Below the pieces are notes generated by a model that was given only the letters and a program-made list of their open reading frames with translations, was not told the DNA's origin and did not search any database. This document shows, piece after piece, positions 8,990 to 17,977 of a stretch of DNA of 64,000 bases; positions within the stretch are counted from its first letter, which is position 1, and each line of letters opens with the position of its first letter. The stretch comes from Candidatus Segetimicrobium genomatis. Its GTDB lineage: Bacteria; Sysuimicrobiota; Sysuimicrobiia; Sysuimicrobiales; Segetimicrobiaceae. The translations under genes were made by a program, and so were the position numbers. Location: assembly GCA_005882275.1 (NCBI GenBank), contig VBAK01000105.1, positions 62,001 to 126,000 on the forward strand, in the 5' to 3' direction.

Positions 8990-10801
8990 ATGCTTCTTCC
9001 CAGAGGCGACGAATACGTCGCTGCGGTTCAAAACCCGCGCACCGCTTTCGGCGACGTTGAGCTGAGAGACTGCGCTCCTGAGAGCGATCAGTTCGGCATC
9101 CCCAAGCCCTACTCCGGCGGCTTTACGGCGACGTTCCATCTGACGCATCAATCTCAGGAGTGGGCCGTCCGGTGCTTCACGCGGACCATCTCCGATCTCC
9201 AGGAGCGGTACGCGGCCATCGATCACTTCCTGGCGAGGAATACCGAACGATGCTTTGTCGGGACGTTTTACCTCTCGAAAGGGATTCGGATTGCGGCTCA
9301 ATGGTATCCGATCATCAAGATGCAGTGGGTCAAGGGTGAGACCCTGAACGCCTTTATCGGGAAGAACATCGGGGATGCCGGACGCATCAAAAAGCTCGTC
9401 CCGGAATTCCGCGGCCTGGTCCAACGGCTTCAACACCTCAAGATCGCTCACGGTGATCTACAACACGGAAACATCGTGGTCAGCGACGGGAAACTGGTGC
9501 TCATCGACTACGACGGCATGTTTCTCCCGAAACTCGCGCGCCTGAGGACCAATGAAATTGGCCATCCGAATTATCAGCATCCGGGGCGGAACGCGGCCTA
9601 CTATGATGCGTCCGTCGACCATTTTTCGTCGATCGTCATCTACCTGGGGCTGCGGGCGATCTCGGAGGCTCCAAAGCTGTGGGGCAAGTACGATGACAGC
9701 GAGAATATCCTCTTTCGCGCGGAAGATTTCGTCGACCTCGCGCGGTCGGCCGTGCTTCGGGAGCTGTCCGCGCTCCCCGCGCTCTCCTCGGATGTCGAGA
9801 AGTTTCAGGGCGTCTGCAAACTGCCGTTTTCCGAGGTCCCGGACCTTGAAACATTCATCGCGGGGCGTTTTCAGCATCCGGAAGGGGCGGGTTCCCACGC
9901 GGCCGCGGCCTCGGCCGCGCCGAAAGCGGCGCCGCCCCCCGCCGGGCCAAAGACCGTCCCGCCTCCGGCTCCAGCACGAGCGGTGGCGGTCTCGGCCCCG
10001 CCAAAGGGTGTCCCGCCCTCGGCCGGCCCGGGGGGCCAGAACGCTCTCCTCGACGGGTCGGACGTCGAGCTGCTCAGGAGGCACGTTGGTCAGCGTGTCG
10101 ACGTCGTGGGGTCCGTGGCGTACTATCACGTGTCTGGGAAAGGATTCAGCCGTCCCCTCGTTCTGCTCAACTTCGGCGCCTATCCCGATCATACGTTCAC
10201 GCTTGTGCTCAGGGATCGCGCGCTGAAAGCATTCCGGAGCAGCGGGGTGGACCCCCAAGTCCTCGTCGGCAAGCGGATCAAGGTGTCGGGCGTCATGGCA
10301 AGTTACAAAGGCAAACCGCAGATGGAGGTCGAGGGGCCCGCGCAGATTCAGGTGCTCGGGGGAGGGATGGCGGCGCAGACGTTGGTGAGCCGTCCGGCTG
10401 CCGCGCCCGTCTCGGGTTCCCATCAGCAGGCGGGCTCCGGCTCGCCCGAATCGGTGTTCGACAGGCTGTACGGGGGGCGAGCGGTCTCACCGGATGCTGC
10501 GAAAGCGGCGCCCACGCACACTCTACCGCCGAGGCCGGCGAAGGCCCCGCCCGTCCACACTCCCACGCCGAGGCCGGCGAAGGCCCCACCGGCCCGCGCT
10601 CCCGCCCCGAGGCCGGCGAAGGCCCCACCGGCCCGCGCGTCCGCCCCGAGGCCGGCGAAGACGGCCGCCCGTCAGGCGCCTCGCGCGGACCGGACCCGCA
10701 AGAAGATCCCGGGCGTTCTGGTGGGCATCTTCGTGGTGGTGGTGCTGGGCGTGATCGGGTGGGCCATTTGGGCATTGGTGAGCGTTACCGGGGGGTTTTG
10801 A
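8990..10801 (+). CDS. Ser/Thr protein kinase-like protein with OB-fold-like domain and C-terminal TM helix
   Basis: HGDLQHGNI catalytic loop and LIDYDGMF (DFG-equivalent); central 'VDVVGSVAYYHVSGKGFSRPLVLLNFG...VGKRIKVSGVMASYKGKPQMEVEGPAQIQVL' OB-like; C-terminal 'VLVGIFVVVVLGVIGWAIWALV'; ATG at 8990 preceded by CGGAGG. Confidence 0.85.
   Translation: MLLPRGDEYVAAVQNPRTAFGDVELRDCAPESDQFGIPKPYSGGFTATFHLTHQSQEWAVRCFTRTISDLQERYAAIDHFLARNTERCFVGTFYLSKGIRIAAQWYPIIKMQWVKGETLNAFIGKNIGDAGRIKKLVPEFRGLVQRLQHLKIAHGDLQHGNIVVSDGKLVLIDYDGMFLPKLARLRTNEIGHPNYQHPGRNAAYYDASVDHFSSIVIYLGLRAISEAPKLWGKYDDSENILFRAEDFVDLARSAVLRELSALPALSSDVEKFQGVCKLPFSEVPDLETFIAGRFQHPEGAGSHAAAASAAPKAAPPPAGPKTVPPPAPARAVAVSAPPKGVPPSAGPGGQNALLDGSDVELLRRHVGQRVDVVGSVAYYHVSGKGFSRPLVLLNFGAYPDHTFTLVLRDRALKAFRSSGVDPQVLVGKRIKVSGVMASYKGKPQMEVEGPAQIQVLGGGMAAQTLVSRPAAAPVSGSHQQAGSGSPESVFDRLYGGRAVSPDAAKAAPTHTLPPRPAKAPPVHTPTPRPAKAPPARAPAPRPAKAPPARASAPRPAKTAARQAPRADRTRKKIPGVLVGIFVVVVLGVIGWAIWALVSVTGGF
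10529..10664 (+). repeat. 39-bp tandem repeat encoding PRPAKAPP-type linker (3 full units plus partial)
   Basis: CCGAGGCCGGCGAAG recurs at 10529, 10568, 10607 and 10646. Confidence 0.85.
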
Positions 10802-10944
10802 GCCGGTGCAGACCGTCCACCGGGGACCCACGAAGGCGGCTCAGCAGAGCCGCCGCGGGGCATGACTGAATGTGCGGTCGGACACTGGGAGGCCGGCGCC
10901 TCTCATGAGCAACAGGGGTGCGCCACACAAAGGAGGCGGTGAGG

Positions 10945-11781
10945 ATGTCGTACACAGCCGAAATCAGCCGCAAGAACCCGTCATGCTTTCTGTTCCTGAT
11001 CGACCGATCCGGTTCCATGGCCGATCCCTTCGGGGAAGACTCGAAGAAACGGAAAGCCGATCAAGTCTCGGACGTGATCAATCGACTCCTGCAGAACCTC
11101 ATCATCAAGTGCGCGAAGCAGGAAGGCGTGCGTGACTACTACCACATCGGCGTGATCGGGTACGGAATGCAGGTGGGCCCCGCCTTCGCCGGCGCGCTCG
11201 CCGGGAAGGACTTGGTGCCCATCAGCGAAGTCGCGAACACCCCCGCCCGAATCGAGACGCGCAGCAAGAAAGGCGACGATGGGGCGGGCGGCGTCACGGA
11301 TCAAACCGTGAAGTTCCCCATTTGGTTTGATCCCGTGGCTCACGGCGGGACGCCGATGTGTAAGGCACTGACGCAGGCGCAGTCGATGATGCAGGGGTGG
11401 ACGAGCGAGCATCCGCACGGGTTTCCCCCGGTGGTCATCAACATCAGCGACGGAGAACCGACCGACGGCGACCCCAGCGCCCCGGCCGAATCCTTGACGC
11501 AGATATCCTCAAGCGACGGAAACCTCCTCTTCTTCAACGTGCACATCTCCTCCCACGCGGCGTCGTCCGTCCTGTTTCCCGACAACGACGAGACGCTGCC
11601 GGACGATCACGCGCGCCTGCTGTTCAACATGTCCAGCCGCCTGCCCGAATTCCTGCGAACGTTCGTGCAGCAGGAAGGCATTGCCGTGTCCGAGAACACG
11701 CGCGGGTTTGCCTTTCAGGCGGATCTGGTGACCCTGATCAAGTTCCTGGATATCGGCACGCGACCGAGCAATATGCGGTAG
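10945..11781 (+). CDS. TerY-like von Willebrand factor A (vWA) domain protein
   Basis: MIDAS: DRSGSM, HGGTPM, ISDGEPTDG; AGGAGG Shine-Dalgarno at 10931-10936. Confidence 0.88.
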   Translation: MSYTAEISRKNPSCFLFLIDRSGSMADPFGEDSKKRKADQVSDVINRLLQNLIIKCAKQEGVRDYYHIGVIGYGMQVGPAFAGALAGKDLVPISEVANTPARIETRSKKGDDGAGGVTDQTVKFPIWFDPVAHGGTPMCKALTQAQSMMQGWTSEHPHGFPPVVINISDGEPTDGDPSAPAESLTQISSSDGNLLFFNVHISSHAASSVLFPDNDETLPDDHARLLFNMSSRLPEFLRTFVQQEGIAVSENTRGFAFQADLVTLIKFLDIGTRPSNMR

Positions 11782-11801
11782 GGGATGGCGTCCACAGGGA
11801 C

Positions 11802-12611
11802 ATGGAGGCGCTGCTGACCCTTCTGCGGCTGCAGAAGGCGGGGAATGCGGAAGCGGAGTATGAAGACGCCTCGTGTCCGGACGAGAATGGGAGACGAGAG
11901 GGCGCCGAGCTGCGCTTTGCCATTGCGGACGGCGCCAGCGAGGGCATGTTGAGCGGCGCATGGGCGAGAGTCCTGGTGGAGCTGCACTGCCGGTTTGACT
12001 GGATGGGTGGCTCAGTTGAGCAGTTTCTCGAGAGCGCGTATGGAGACTGGCAATCGTTTACGTCGGAGTACCTCCGCGGCCGGGAAACGCGGAACTCTCC
12101 GGTGCAGTGGTACGAGGAGCCCGGATTCGAGGTAGGAGCGTTTTCCACCCTCCTCGGATTGACCCTCACCGGCCGCTCCCAGGACCGGTCCGGCGCATGG
12201 ACGGCCGTCGCCGTGGGCGACAGCTGCCTCTTCCAGGTCAGGGGCGGCGCCCTGCTGAGGAAATTCCCCCTCGAGCAGTCCGCCGATTTCAATAATCGTC
12301 CGGTGCTCCTTGCCAGCAAGCCGGCGCACAACGGACAGGCCATCGGCGCCGTGAGACGGATGTCCGGGACGTTCGAGCCCGGGGATGTCTTTTACCTCAT
12401 GACCGACGCGCTGGCGCGGTGGGCGTTGGGGGAAGACGAAGAGGGCAGGAATCCATGGACGGTCCTCCGGGACCACGCCACACGCGATGGTCCGGCGTTC
12501 GGCGCGTGGATCGCGGCGTTGCGAAACGACCGGGAATTGCGCAATGACGACGTGACGGTCCTCCGGATCGACCTGCCCGGACGCGAGCCGGACCGGTCCC
12601 CGTCGGCCTAG
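11802..12611 (+). CDS. PP2C-family protein phosphatase
   Basis: FAIADGASEG, AVAVGDSCLFQVRGG, FYLMTDALARW, NDDVTVLRI motifs in order. Confidence 0.85.
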   Translation: MEALLTLLRLQKAGNAEAEYEDASCPDENGRREGAELRFAIADGASEGMLSGAWARVLVELHCRFDWMGGSVEQFLESAYGDWQSFTSEYLRGRETRNSPVQWYEEPGFEVGAFSTLLGLTLTGRSQDRSGAWTAVAVGDSCLFQVRGGALLRKFPLEQSADFNNRPVLLASKPAHNGQAIGAVRRMSGTFEPGDVFYLMTDALARWALGEDEEGRNPWTVLRDHATRDGPAFGAWIAALRNDRELRNDDVTVLRIDLPGREPDRSPSA

Positions 12612-14644
12612 CCGCGCTCCACCTCCACCATCGCATCGAAGGCGGCCTGGCCGGCGGAGAAGTCGAAGGTGTCCACCGCCTCGTCGGGAATCGCAGGGCG
12701 CCCCGAGGTGAGGCGGTTCAGCCCTGTCCAGCCGTCGCGCATCCACACGGTCCCGGGCGGGATGCGGCCGGTGACGTGCGCGCGCGCCCGGAACTCACCC
12801 CGGTCGTTGAAGATGCGGATCGGCGCGCCATCCTCCAGGCCCCGCGCCGCGGCATCCGCCGGCGAGATCCACAGCCTCGGCTCCGGGTCGAGCCGCGCGA
12901 GCGTGGGGAGCGCCCGACCGTGGTCGTAGAACCCATGAAACTGGGTCAGCGTCCTGCCCTGGCGGAAGCTCAACGGGTAACGGTCGGATCCGGGCAGCGG
13001 CACGTACACCGGGAGGGCCGGAAGCCCGAGAGACTTCGCGCGCTCAGAGTAGAACTCGACCTTGCCCGAGGGCGTGGGGAAGACGCGGTCCGGGTGGGCG
13101 ACGTGGGAAACGCGCAGCGCGCGCATCCCGCCCTCGGCGCGCAGCGCGGCGACGGTCGCGCGGCCGGTGGCCGGATGATCGAGGATCGCGTCGATCGGCC
13201 CCTCGTCGGTCTCCCACGGGAAGAAGTCGACGAGGCCCAGACGGCGTCCCAACTCCTGGAGCATCCACGAGAGCGACCTCGCTTCGCCGGGCGCGTCGAG
13301 GATCTTCGGCATCAGGTAGAGGTGGGTGTTGGTGCTTTTGCAGCCCAGCTCTTCGAGCCACGCGGTCGCGGGGAGGACCACGTCGGCACAGCGGCGGGCG
13401 GTGTCGTTCATGAAGAGGTCGTGCGTGACGACGAGGTCGGTCCGGGCCAGCCCCGCGGCCACATGCTCGGCGTCGGCGAAGGACGAGAGCATGTCGGTGC
13501 CGAGGAGGAAGAGGACGCGGACGCTGCCGTCCCGCAGGGCCTCGGTGATCCGGGGCATCTGGTTTGGGAGGTAGCGGCCCGGCGGCCGGCGCGCCGCGGC
13601 GGCGATGTTCCCCAGCGCCTGGCCGTGACTCGCGCCCCCGTGGCGCGGGCCGAGGCCCCCGCCGGGAACGCCGAGATTCCCCGTGAGCGCGGGCAGGCAC
13701 GCGACGGCCCGGGCGCCCTGCCAGCCGTTGGCGCCTTTGTGCATCGAGCTGCCCCCGAGCAGGATCATCGCGGGCCGCGTCGTGGCGTAGCGGCGGGCGA
13801 GCGCCGCGATCCGATCGGCCGCGAGCCCGGTCTCTCGCGCCGCCTGCTCGATGGGATACGCCCGCACGTGCTCGGCCAGCCGATCGAAGCCGACCGTGTG
13901 CGCGTCAACGAACCCGCGGTCATACAGCCCCTCGCCGACGATCACGTGCATGAGCGCGAGGGCGAGCGCGGCGTCCGTCCCGGGCCGGATCACCAGCACC
14001 TCGTCCGACTGCGCCGCCGCCTCGGTGCGGCGTACGTCGATCGTGACGACCCAGGCGCCGCGCCGCTTCGCCGCGGAGAGATGGCGGCCGGTGTTTGGCT
14101 GGCTGGCCAGGTTTGCCCCCCAGAGCAGGATCAGGTTGGCATGCGCGCCCATGTCCTCTTTGGTGTTCGTCTCGAGGGGACCCGTCAGCCCGATCCCGAA
14201 GCCCCCGAGGCCCCAGCAGATCATCGCCGGGTGCCACCACTGGCAGCCGTAGAGATTGGCAAAGCGACGCAGGAGCTGAGAGGCGATGCGCGTCCCGTAG
14301 TTGTTGGCGAAATGACCGTGGCCCTGCCAGACGCCCACCGCTTCCCGTCCGGCCGTCCGCATCCGCGCCACGACGAGGTCGAGCGCCTCCCCCCAGCTCG
14401 CCCGACGCCAGGCGTCGTCCGTTCTCCGGTCACGGACCAGCGGGAAGAGCAGCCGCTTCGGATTTCCGATGATCTCCCGCGAGGCCTGCCCGCGGAGGCA
14501 GAGGAAGCCTTGGCTGTCCGGGTTGTCGGGATCGCCCTTCACGCCGACGAGCCGCCCGTCCTCCACGTCCACCAGCATCCCGCAGAGCGTCGGGTGGCAG
14601 TTCATGGGGCACATCGTCCGGATCGTGCGGCGCGCGGAGCTCAT
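12608..14644 (-). CDS. Molybdopterin-dependent oxidoreductase (formate dehydrogenase/DMSO-reductase-like)
   Basis: N-terminal CPMNCHPTLCG...GFLCLRG cluster-binding region, 'GDPDNPDSQGFLCLRG', 'ALTGNLGVPGGG', 'FLLGTDMLSSFADAEHV', C-terminal 'ARAHVTGRIPPGTVWM'. Confidence 0.88.
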   Translation of the reverse strand: MSSARRTIRTMCPMNCHPTLCGMLVDVEDGRLVGVKGDPDNPDSQGFLCLRGQASREIIGNPKRLLFPLVRDRRTDDAWRRASWGEALDLVVARMRTAGREAVGVWQGHGHFANNYGTRIASQLLRRFANLYGCQWWHPAMICWGLGGFGIGLTGPLETNTKEDMGAHANLILLWGANLASQPNTGRHLSAAKRRGAWVVTIDVRRTEAAAQSDEVLVIRPGTDAALALALMHVIVGEGLYDRGFVDAHTVGFDRLAEHVRAYPIEQAARETGLAADRIAALARRYATTRPAMILLGGSSMHKGANGWQGARAVACLPALTGNLGVPGGGLGPRHGGASHGQALGNIAAAARRPPGRYLPNQMPRITEALRDGSVRVLFLLGTDMLSSFADAEHVAAGLARTDLVVTHDLFMNDTARRCADVVLPATAWLEELGCKSTNTHLYLMPKILDAPGEARSLSWMLQELGRRLGLVDFFPWETDEGPIDAILDHPATGRATVAALRAEGGMRALRVSHVAHPDRVFPTPSGKVEFYSERAKSLGLPALPVYVPLPGSDRYPLSFRQGRTLTQFHGFYDHGRALPTLARLDPEPRLWISPADAAARGLEDGAPIRIFNDRGEFRARAHVTGRIPPGTVWMRDGWTGLNRLTSGRPAIPDEAVDTFDFSAGQAAFDAMVEVERG

Positions 14645-14876
14645 GAGGTTCTCCGTTCAGGCCCCCGTTGCCGGCTTCGGTCACCAGGGGGGACGTCAAC
14701 GGAGAGTTCCGGTTTGGTGCGCGCACTCCTCCCATGAAGCGCGCCGGCAGCGCTTCCTCGAGGCGCCCCCGGGTCCTGACCGGCCCGTCCGTGCGGCGCT
14801 CCCAATCGCGGACAGAAGGGTCCTGCCGCCCCCGTTATTTTAGGGGAATTTCCCCGGCAGAAGCCACCGCCAGCCC

Positions 14877-14906
14877 TTGCCTTACAAGCAGTTCGTAGGA
14901 TATGAT
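14877..14906 (+). promoter_or_regulatory. Candidate sigma70-type promoter for sulfite oxidase-like operon
   Basis: TTGCCT - 18 nt - TATGAT, about 90 bp upstream of the CDS. Confidence 0.45.
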
Positions 14907-14993
14907 AGATATTTAGGTGGCTCGTCTTGCGTGGAGGAGGCCGAGGGCCGAGTTCCTCGCGAGCCCGCCACGCGTTGACGCTCAGGGAGGTTC

Positions 14994-16235
14994 GTGATGC
15001 GCGGGGAGGATCTGCTCGATGAACACGCGTACAGTCAGGTCAGGGCCGACCAGTTCGTCCACGCGCAGGCGAAGGCCGCCGGAGTATCACGGCGTCGCTT
15101 CCTCGAGCTCGTAACCGCCGGCGCGGGCGCGGCGGCGATCGAGGGCCTCCGCCCCCGGGCGGTCGGTGCCCAGGCCCCCACCGATCTTGTGGTCAAGCCC
15201 ACCCCCCCGGAGTTCTTCAACGAGCTCGGCCCCAACAGAGAGATGCGGTGGGAAGTCATGTATTCGCGGGGCTATGTCGTCCCGAACGAGTTATTCTTTG
15301 TCCGCAACCACAGCCGGACCGCGCGCCTCGATGCGGCGACCTGGCGGCTGCGGGTCGAAGGATCCGGGGTGTCGGAGCCGCGGGAGTTCACGTACGAGGA
15401 AATCATCGCCCTCCCCTCGGTGTCGGTCATGCGGTTCATTGAATGCGCCGGAAACGGCCGGAGCTTCTTCGAGGCGTCGTACGGGAACAAGGCGCAGGGC
15501 GGGCAGTGGAAGCTGGGGGCGATCGGCGTGGCGGAGTGGACCGGTGTACCGCTGCGCGAAGTGCTGGATCGGGCGGGGTTGCGGCGTTCGGCCCAGGACG
15601 TGATGCCCGAGGGGCTGGACGAGCTGAAGGTGCGCCGGCCGATGCCGATCGCAAAGGCGCTGGCCGACGATACGCTCCTTGTGTACGCGATGAACGGGCA
15701 GACGCTGCCGATGGACCACGGATTCCCCGTGCGGGTCCTGGTGCCCGGATGGATCGGCGTGGCGAACATCAAGTGGGTCGGACGGATCGAGGTCTCCGAC
15801 CAGCCCCTGTACTCCGCCTGGAATACCGAATCGTACGTGCTGATTGGTCCCCAGTACAAGCGGAACCCCCCGGCCAAAGGCCCGGCGCTCACCTTTCAGA
15901 ATGTGAAGAGCGCGTTTGAGCTGCCGTGGAATGGCGAGCTGCTGGCGGGGCCCACCCTGCTGCGGGGGAGGTCCTGGTCCGGCGCCGGGAAGATTTCGAA
16001 AGTCGAAGTCAGCCTGGATCGCGAGATCACGTGGCAGACGGCGCGCCTGAGGGAGCCCAACATCCCACGCGCCTGGGTCCGATGGGACCTGGACTGGGAT
16101 GCGCAGCCCGGTGAGTACAGCCTGCGGGCGCGGGCGACCGACGAACGGGGGACCAGGCAGCCGGTCATCGCCCCCTGGAACGACCAGGGCTACTTGTATG
16201 ACGCGGTCGTCAAACACCCCGTGACGGTGCGATGA
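14994..16235 (+). CDS. Sulfite oxidase-like molybdopterin enzyme with twin-Arg-like signal
   Basis: SRRRFLELVTAGAGAAAI signal; 'FFVRNHSRTARLDAATWRLRVEG', 'RFIECAGNGRSFF', 'DHGFPVRVLVPGWIGVANIKWVGRIEV'. Confidence 0.88.
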   Translation: MMRGEDLLDEHAYSQVRADQFVHAQAKAAGVSRRRFLELVTAGAGAAAIEGLRPRAVGAQAPTDLVVKPTPPEFFNELGPNREMRWEVMYSRGYVVPNELFFVRNHSRTARLDAATWRLRVEGSGVSEPREFTYEEIIALPSVSVMRFIECAGNGRSFFEASYGNKAQGGQWKLGAIGVAEWTGVPLREVLDRAGLRRSAQDVMPEGLDELKVRRPMPIAKALADDTLLVYAMNGQTLPMDHGFPVRVLVPGWIGVANIKWVGRIEVSDQPLYSAWNTESYVLIGPQYKRNPPAKGPALTFQNVKSAFELPWNGELLAGPTLLRGRSWSGAGKISKVEVSLDREITWQTARLREPNIPRAWVRWDLDWDAQPGEYSLRARATDERGTRQPVIAPWNDQGYLYDAVVKHPVTVR

Positions 16236-16606
16236 CTCGACGGATCGCGGTGACGGTGCCGCTGGTCGCCCTCCTGGCGGCCGGCGCGTTCTTGTCTCTC
16301 GCGCGTTCGGGTGCCGGCGCTCCGCCTTCGGTGGGCTTGATCGAAAAGGAGTTCCTCTTCACCCCCAAAGACGTTGTGGTGGGGACGGGCGGGATCGCCT
16401 TCGTCGTCGACAATGAAGGCGCCATCGAGCACAACTTCGTCCTCGAGGCCCCCGGCGGGAAGACGGTCGTCCAGATCGCCGCCATCGAGCCCGGCCAGAC
16501 AGCCAGGGTCACCGCCACCCTGCCCTCCGGGATCTATACCATCTACTGCAGTTTGCCCGGCCACAGGGATGCCGGGATGGTGGCCACGCTTCGCGTTGGT
16601 CCCTAG
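16232..16606 (+). CDS. Cupredoxin/plastocyanin-like secreted protein
   Basis: Type I copper ligand pattern 'EHNF...YTIYCSLPGHRDAGM'; ATGA overlap with upstream gene. Confidence 0.8.
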   Translation: MTRRIAVTVPLVALLAAGAFLSLARSGAGAPPSVGLIEKEFLFTPKDVVVGTGGIAFVVDNEGAIEHNFVLEAPGGKTVVQIAAIEPGQTARVTATLPSGIYTIYCSLPGHRDAGMVATLRVGP

Positions 16607-16612
16607 ACTCGC

Positions 16613-17977
16613 TTAGGGGGCGGGATCGACCGTTACGGTCGCATCCGGGGCGCCGGTCTTGAGGATGCCGGTAATCGCCTCGACGGAGGATTGAGGATAC
16701 GGCCCGAGCTGGAGCGTGTAGGCGGGCCCTCCCCGGGCGACCCACACATCGTATCCCAAAGCCGTGATGCGCTGCGAGAGGGCTTCCGCGTCCTTCTGTG
16801 AGGTGAAGGTGCCAAAGAGCAACTGGGCGGTGCCGCCGGCGAGCGGCTCGGTCTGGCTGCGGAAGCCGCGGCCGGCCAGGGCGGCGGCGAGATCCTCGGC
16901 GACGTTCCGCGGCAGGGGTTCGGACACCACCCGGAAGATCGGGCCTGTCTGCGTGCTGATCGTCGGCGAGAATCCCCCGGCCGCGAGCTGCTTGGCGATG
17001 GCCGATGCGCGATCGCGATCGGAGACCGGGCCGATCCGAACGGAGTAGAGAGGGTTCACGGCGCCGGGGGCGGGTCTGGCGGGCGGGGGCGGCGCGGCCT
17101 GCGGGGCCGGGGCGGGCGGCGGCGTGATCGGGCGCGCCGGGGCCGTCGGCGGTGAAGCCTGCGGGGCCGAGGCGGGCGGGGGCGGCGCGGCCTGGGTTGG
17201 AGCCGGTGGGGCCGGCGCGGCCTGTGGGGCTGGCGCAGGCGGCGGTGGCGCGGTCTGGCGTGCCGGGGCCGCCGGCGGCGTGGCCTGTGGGGCCGGTGCC
17301 GGGCGCGGTGGCGCAGCCTGGCGCTTTACGCTCGGCGGCGCGGTCTGGCGTTTTGATGCCGGAGATGGCGGAAGCATCTGGGACCCGCTGGGTCTGACTG
17401 GGCGCGCCGCGGGCGGGAGCAGTTTCACGCTGGGAAGAGCCACATCTGCCGGTTGGGGGACCGCCGGCGGCGCAATCGCTTCGATGGGCTTCCGGATCGG
17501 AGGAGCGGGTGCCTCGCTGGGAGCCTCGATCTCCTGAGCCGCCCGCTGGCTGGCGGCGACCAGCATGATCATGGCCAATCGCGTATAGTGCTCCTTGGTG
17601 TCAGTTCCCCGCCTGATGGCATCCTCGTAGACCGCCACCTGCCGGCGCAGTTCGCCCGGTTCGTCGCCGGCCATCGCCCTTCGTGCGGCCACCAACCCCC
17701 GCATGGCATCCTGCTCCTCCGGGTCGGTCGACAGGATTCCCAGGAAGACGTCTTGGGCCTCGTGGGCCCGGCCCTCATGCAGCAACTGCCAGGCCTCGAC
17801 ATTTTGGGCCGGCAGCGTCGTTCCCGGGGTCCCGGGGGGTGGCAGAGGGGCCGGGGCGGTGGTTTCCCTGGGCGCCGCGGGGGCCACCGCGCGTTCTTTG
17901 ACGGCGGACCCCCGGATGATGAAGGTGATCGTGATCCCCAGGAGAAAGGCCAGAGCGGGTACAAGAATTTTTCGCAC
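16613..17977 (-). CDS. SPOR-domain-like, Pro/Ala-rich membrane-anchored protein
   Basis: N-terminal TM (VRKILVPALAFLLGITITFII), long PA-rich linker (about 17050-17400), two C-terminal SPOR-like units 'YSVRIGPVSDRDRASAIAKQLAAGGF' and 'AQLLFGTFTSQKDAEALSQRITALGYDVWV'. Confidence 0.7.
   Translation of the reverse strand: MRKILVPALAFLLGITITFIIRGSAVKERAVAPAAPRETTAPAPLPPPGTPGTTLPAQNVEAWQLLHEGRAHEAQDVFLGILSTDPEEQDAMRGLVAARRAMAGDEPGELRRQVAVYEDAIRRGTDTKEHYTRLAMIMLVAASQRAAQEIEAPSEAPAPPIRKPIEAIAPPAVPQPADVALPSVKLLPPAARPVRPSGSQMLPPSPASKRQTAPPSVKRQAAPPRPAPAPQATPPAAPARQTAPPPPAPAPQAAPAPPAPTQAAPPPPASAPQASPPTAPARPITPPPAPAPQAAPPPPARPAPGAVNPLYSVRIGPVSDRDRASAIAKQLAAGGFSPTISTQTGPIFRVVSEPLPRNVAEDLAAALAGRGFRSQTEPLAGGTAQLLFGTFTSQKDAEALSQRITALGYDVWVARGGPAYTLQLGPYPQSSVEAITGILKTGAPDATVTVDPAP

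Noticed and set aside
12776-14737. 653-aa plus-strand ORF over the molybdopterin oxidoreductase
   Set aside because: Antisense shadow of a recognisable DMSO-reductase family protein
14843-14855. GGGGAATTTCCCC palindrome upstream of the sulfite oxidase-like gene as an operator
   Set aside because: Short, single occurrence, no known matching regulator; could be chance in GC-rich DNA
17050-17400. Possible CRISPR-like or satellite repeat in GC-rich block
   Set aside because: Irregular codon-level PA-rich coding repeat inside the SPOR-like gene; no constant spacer/repeat structure
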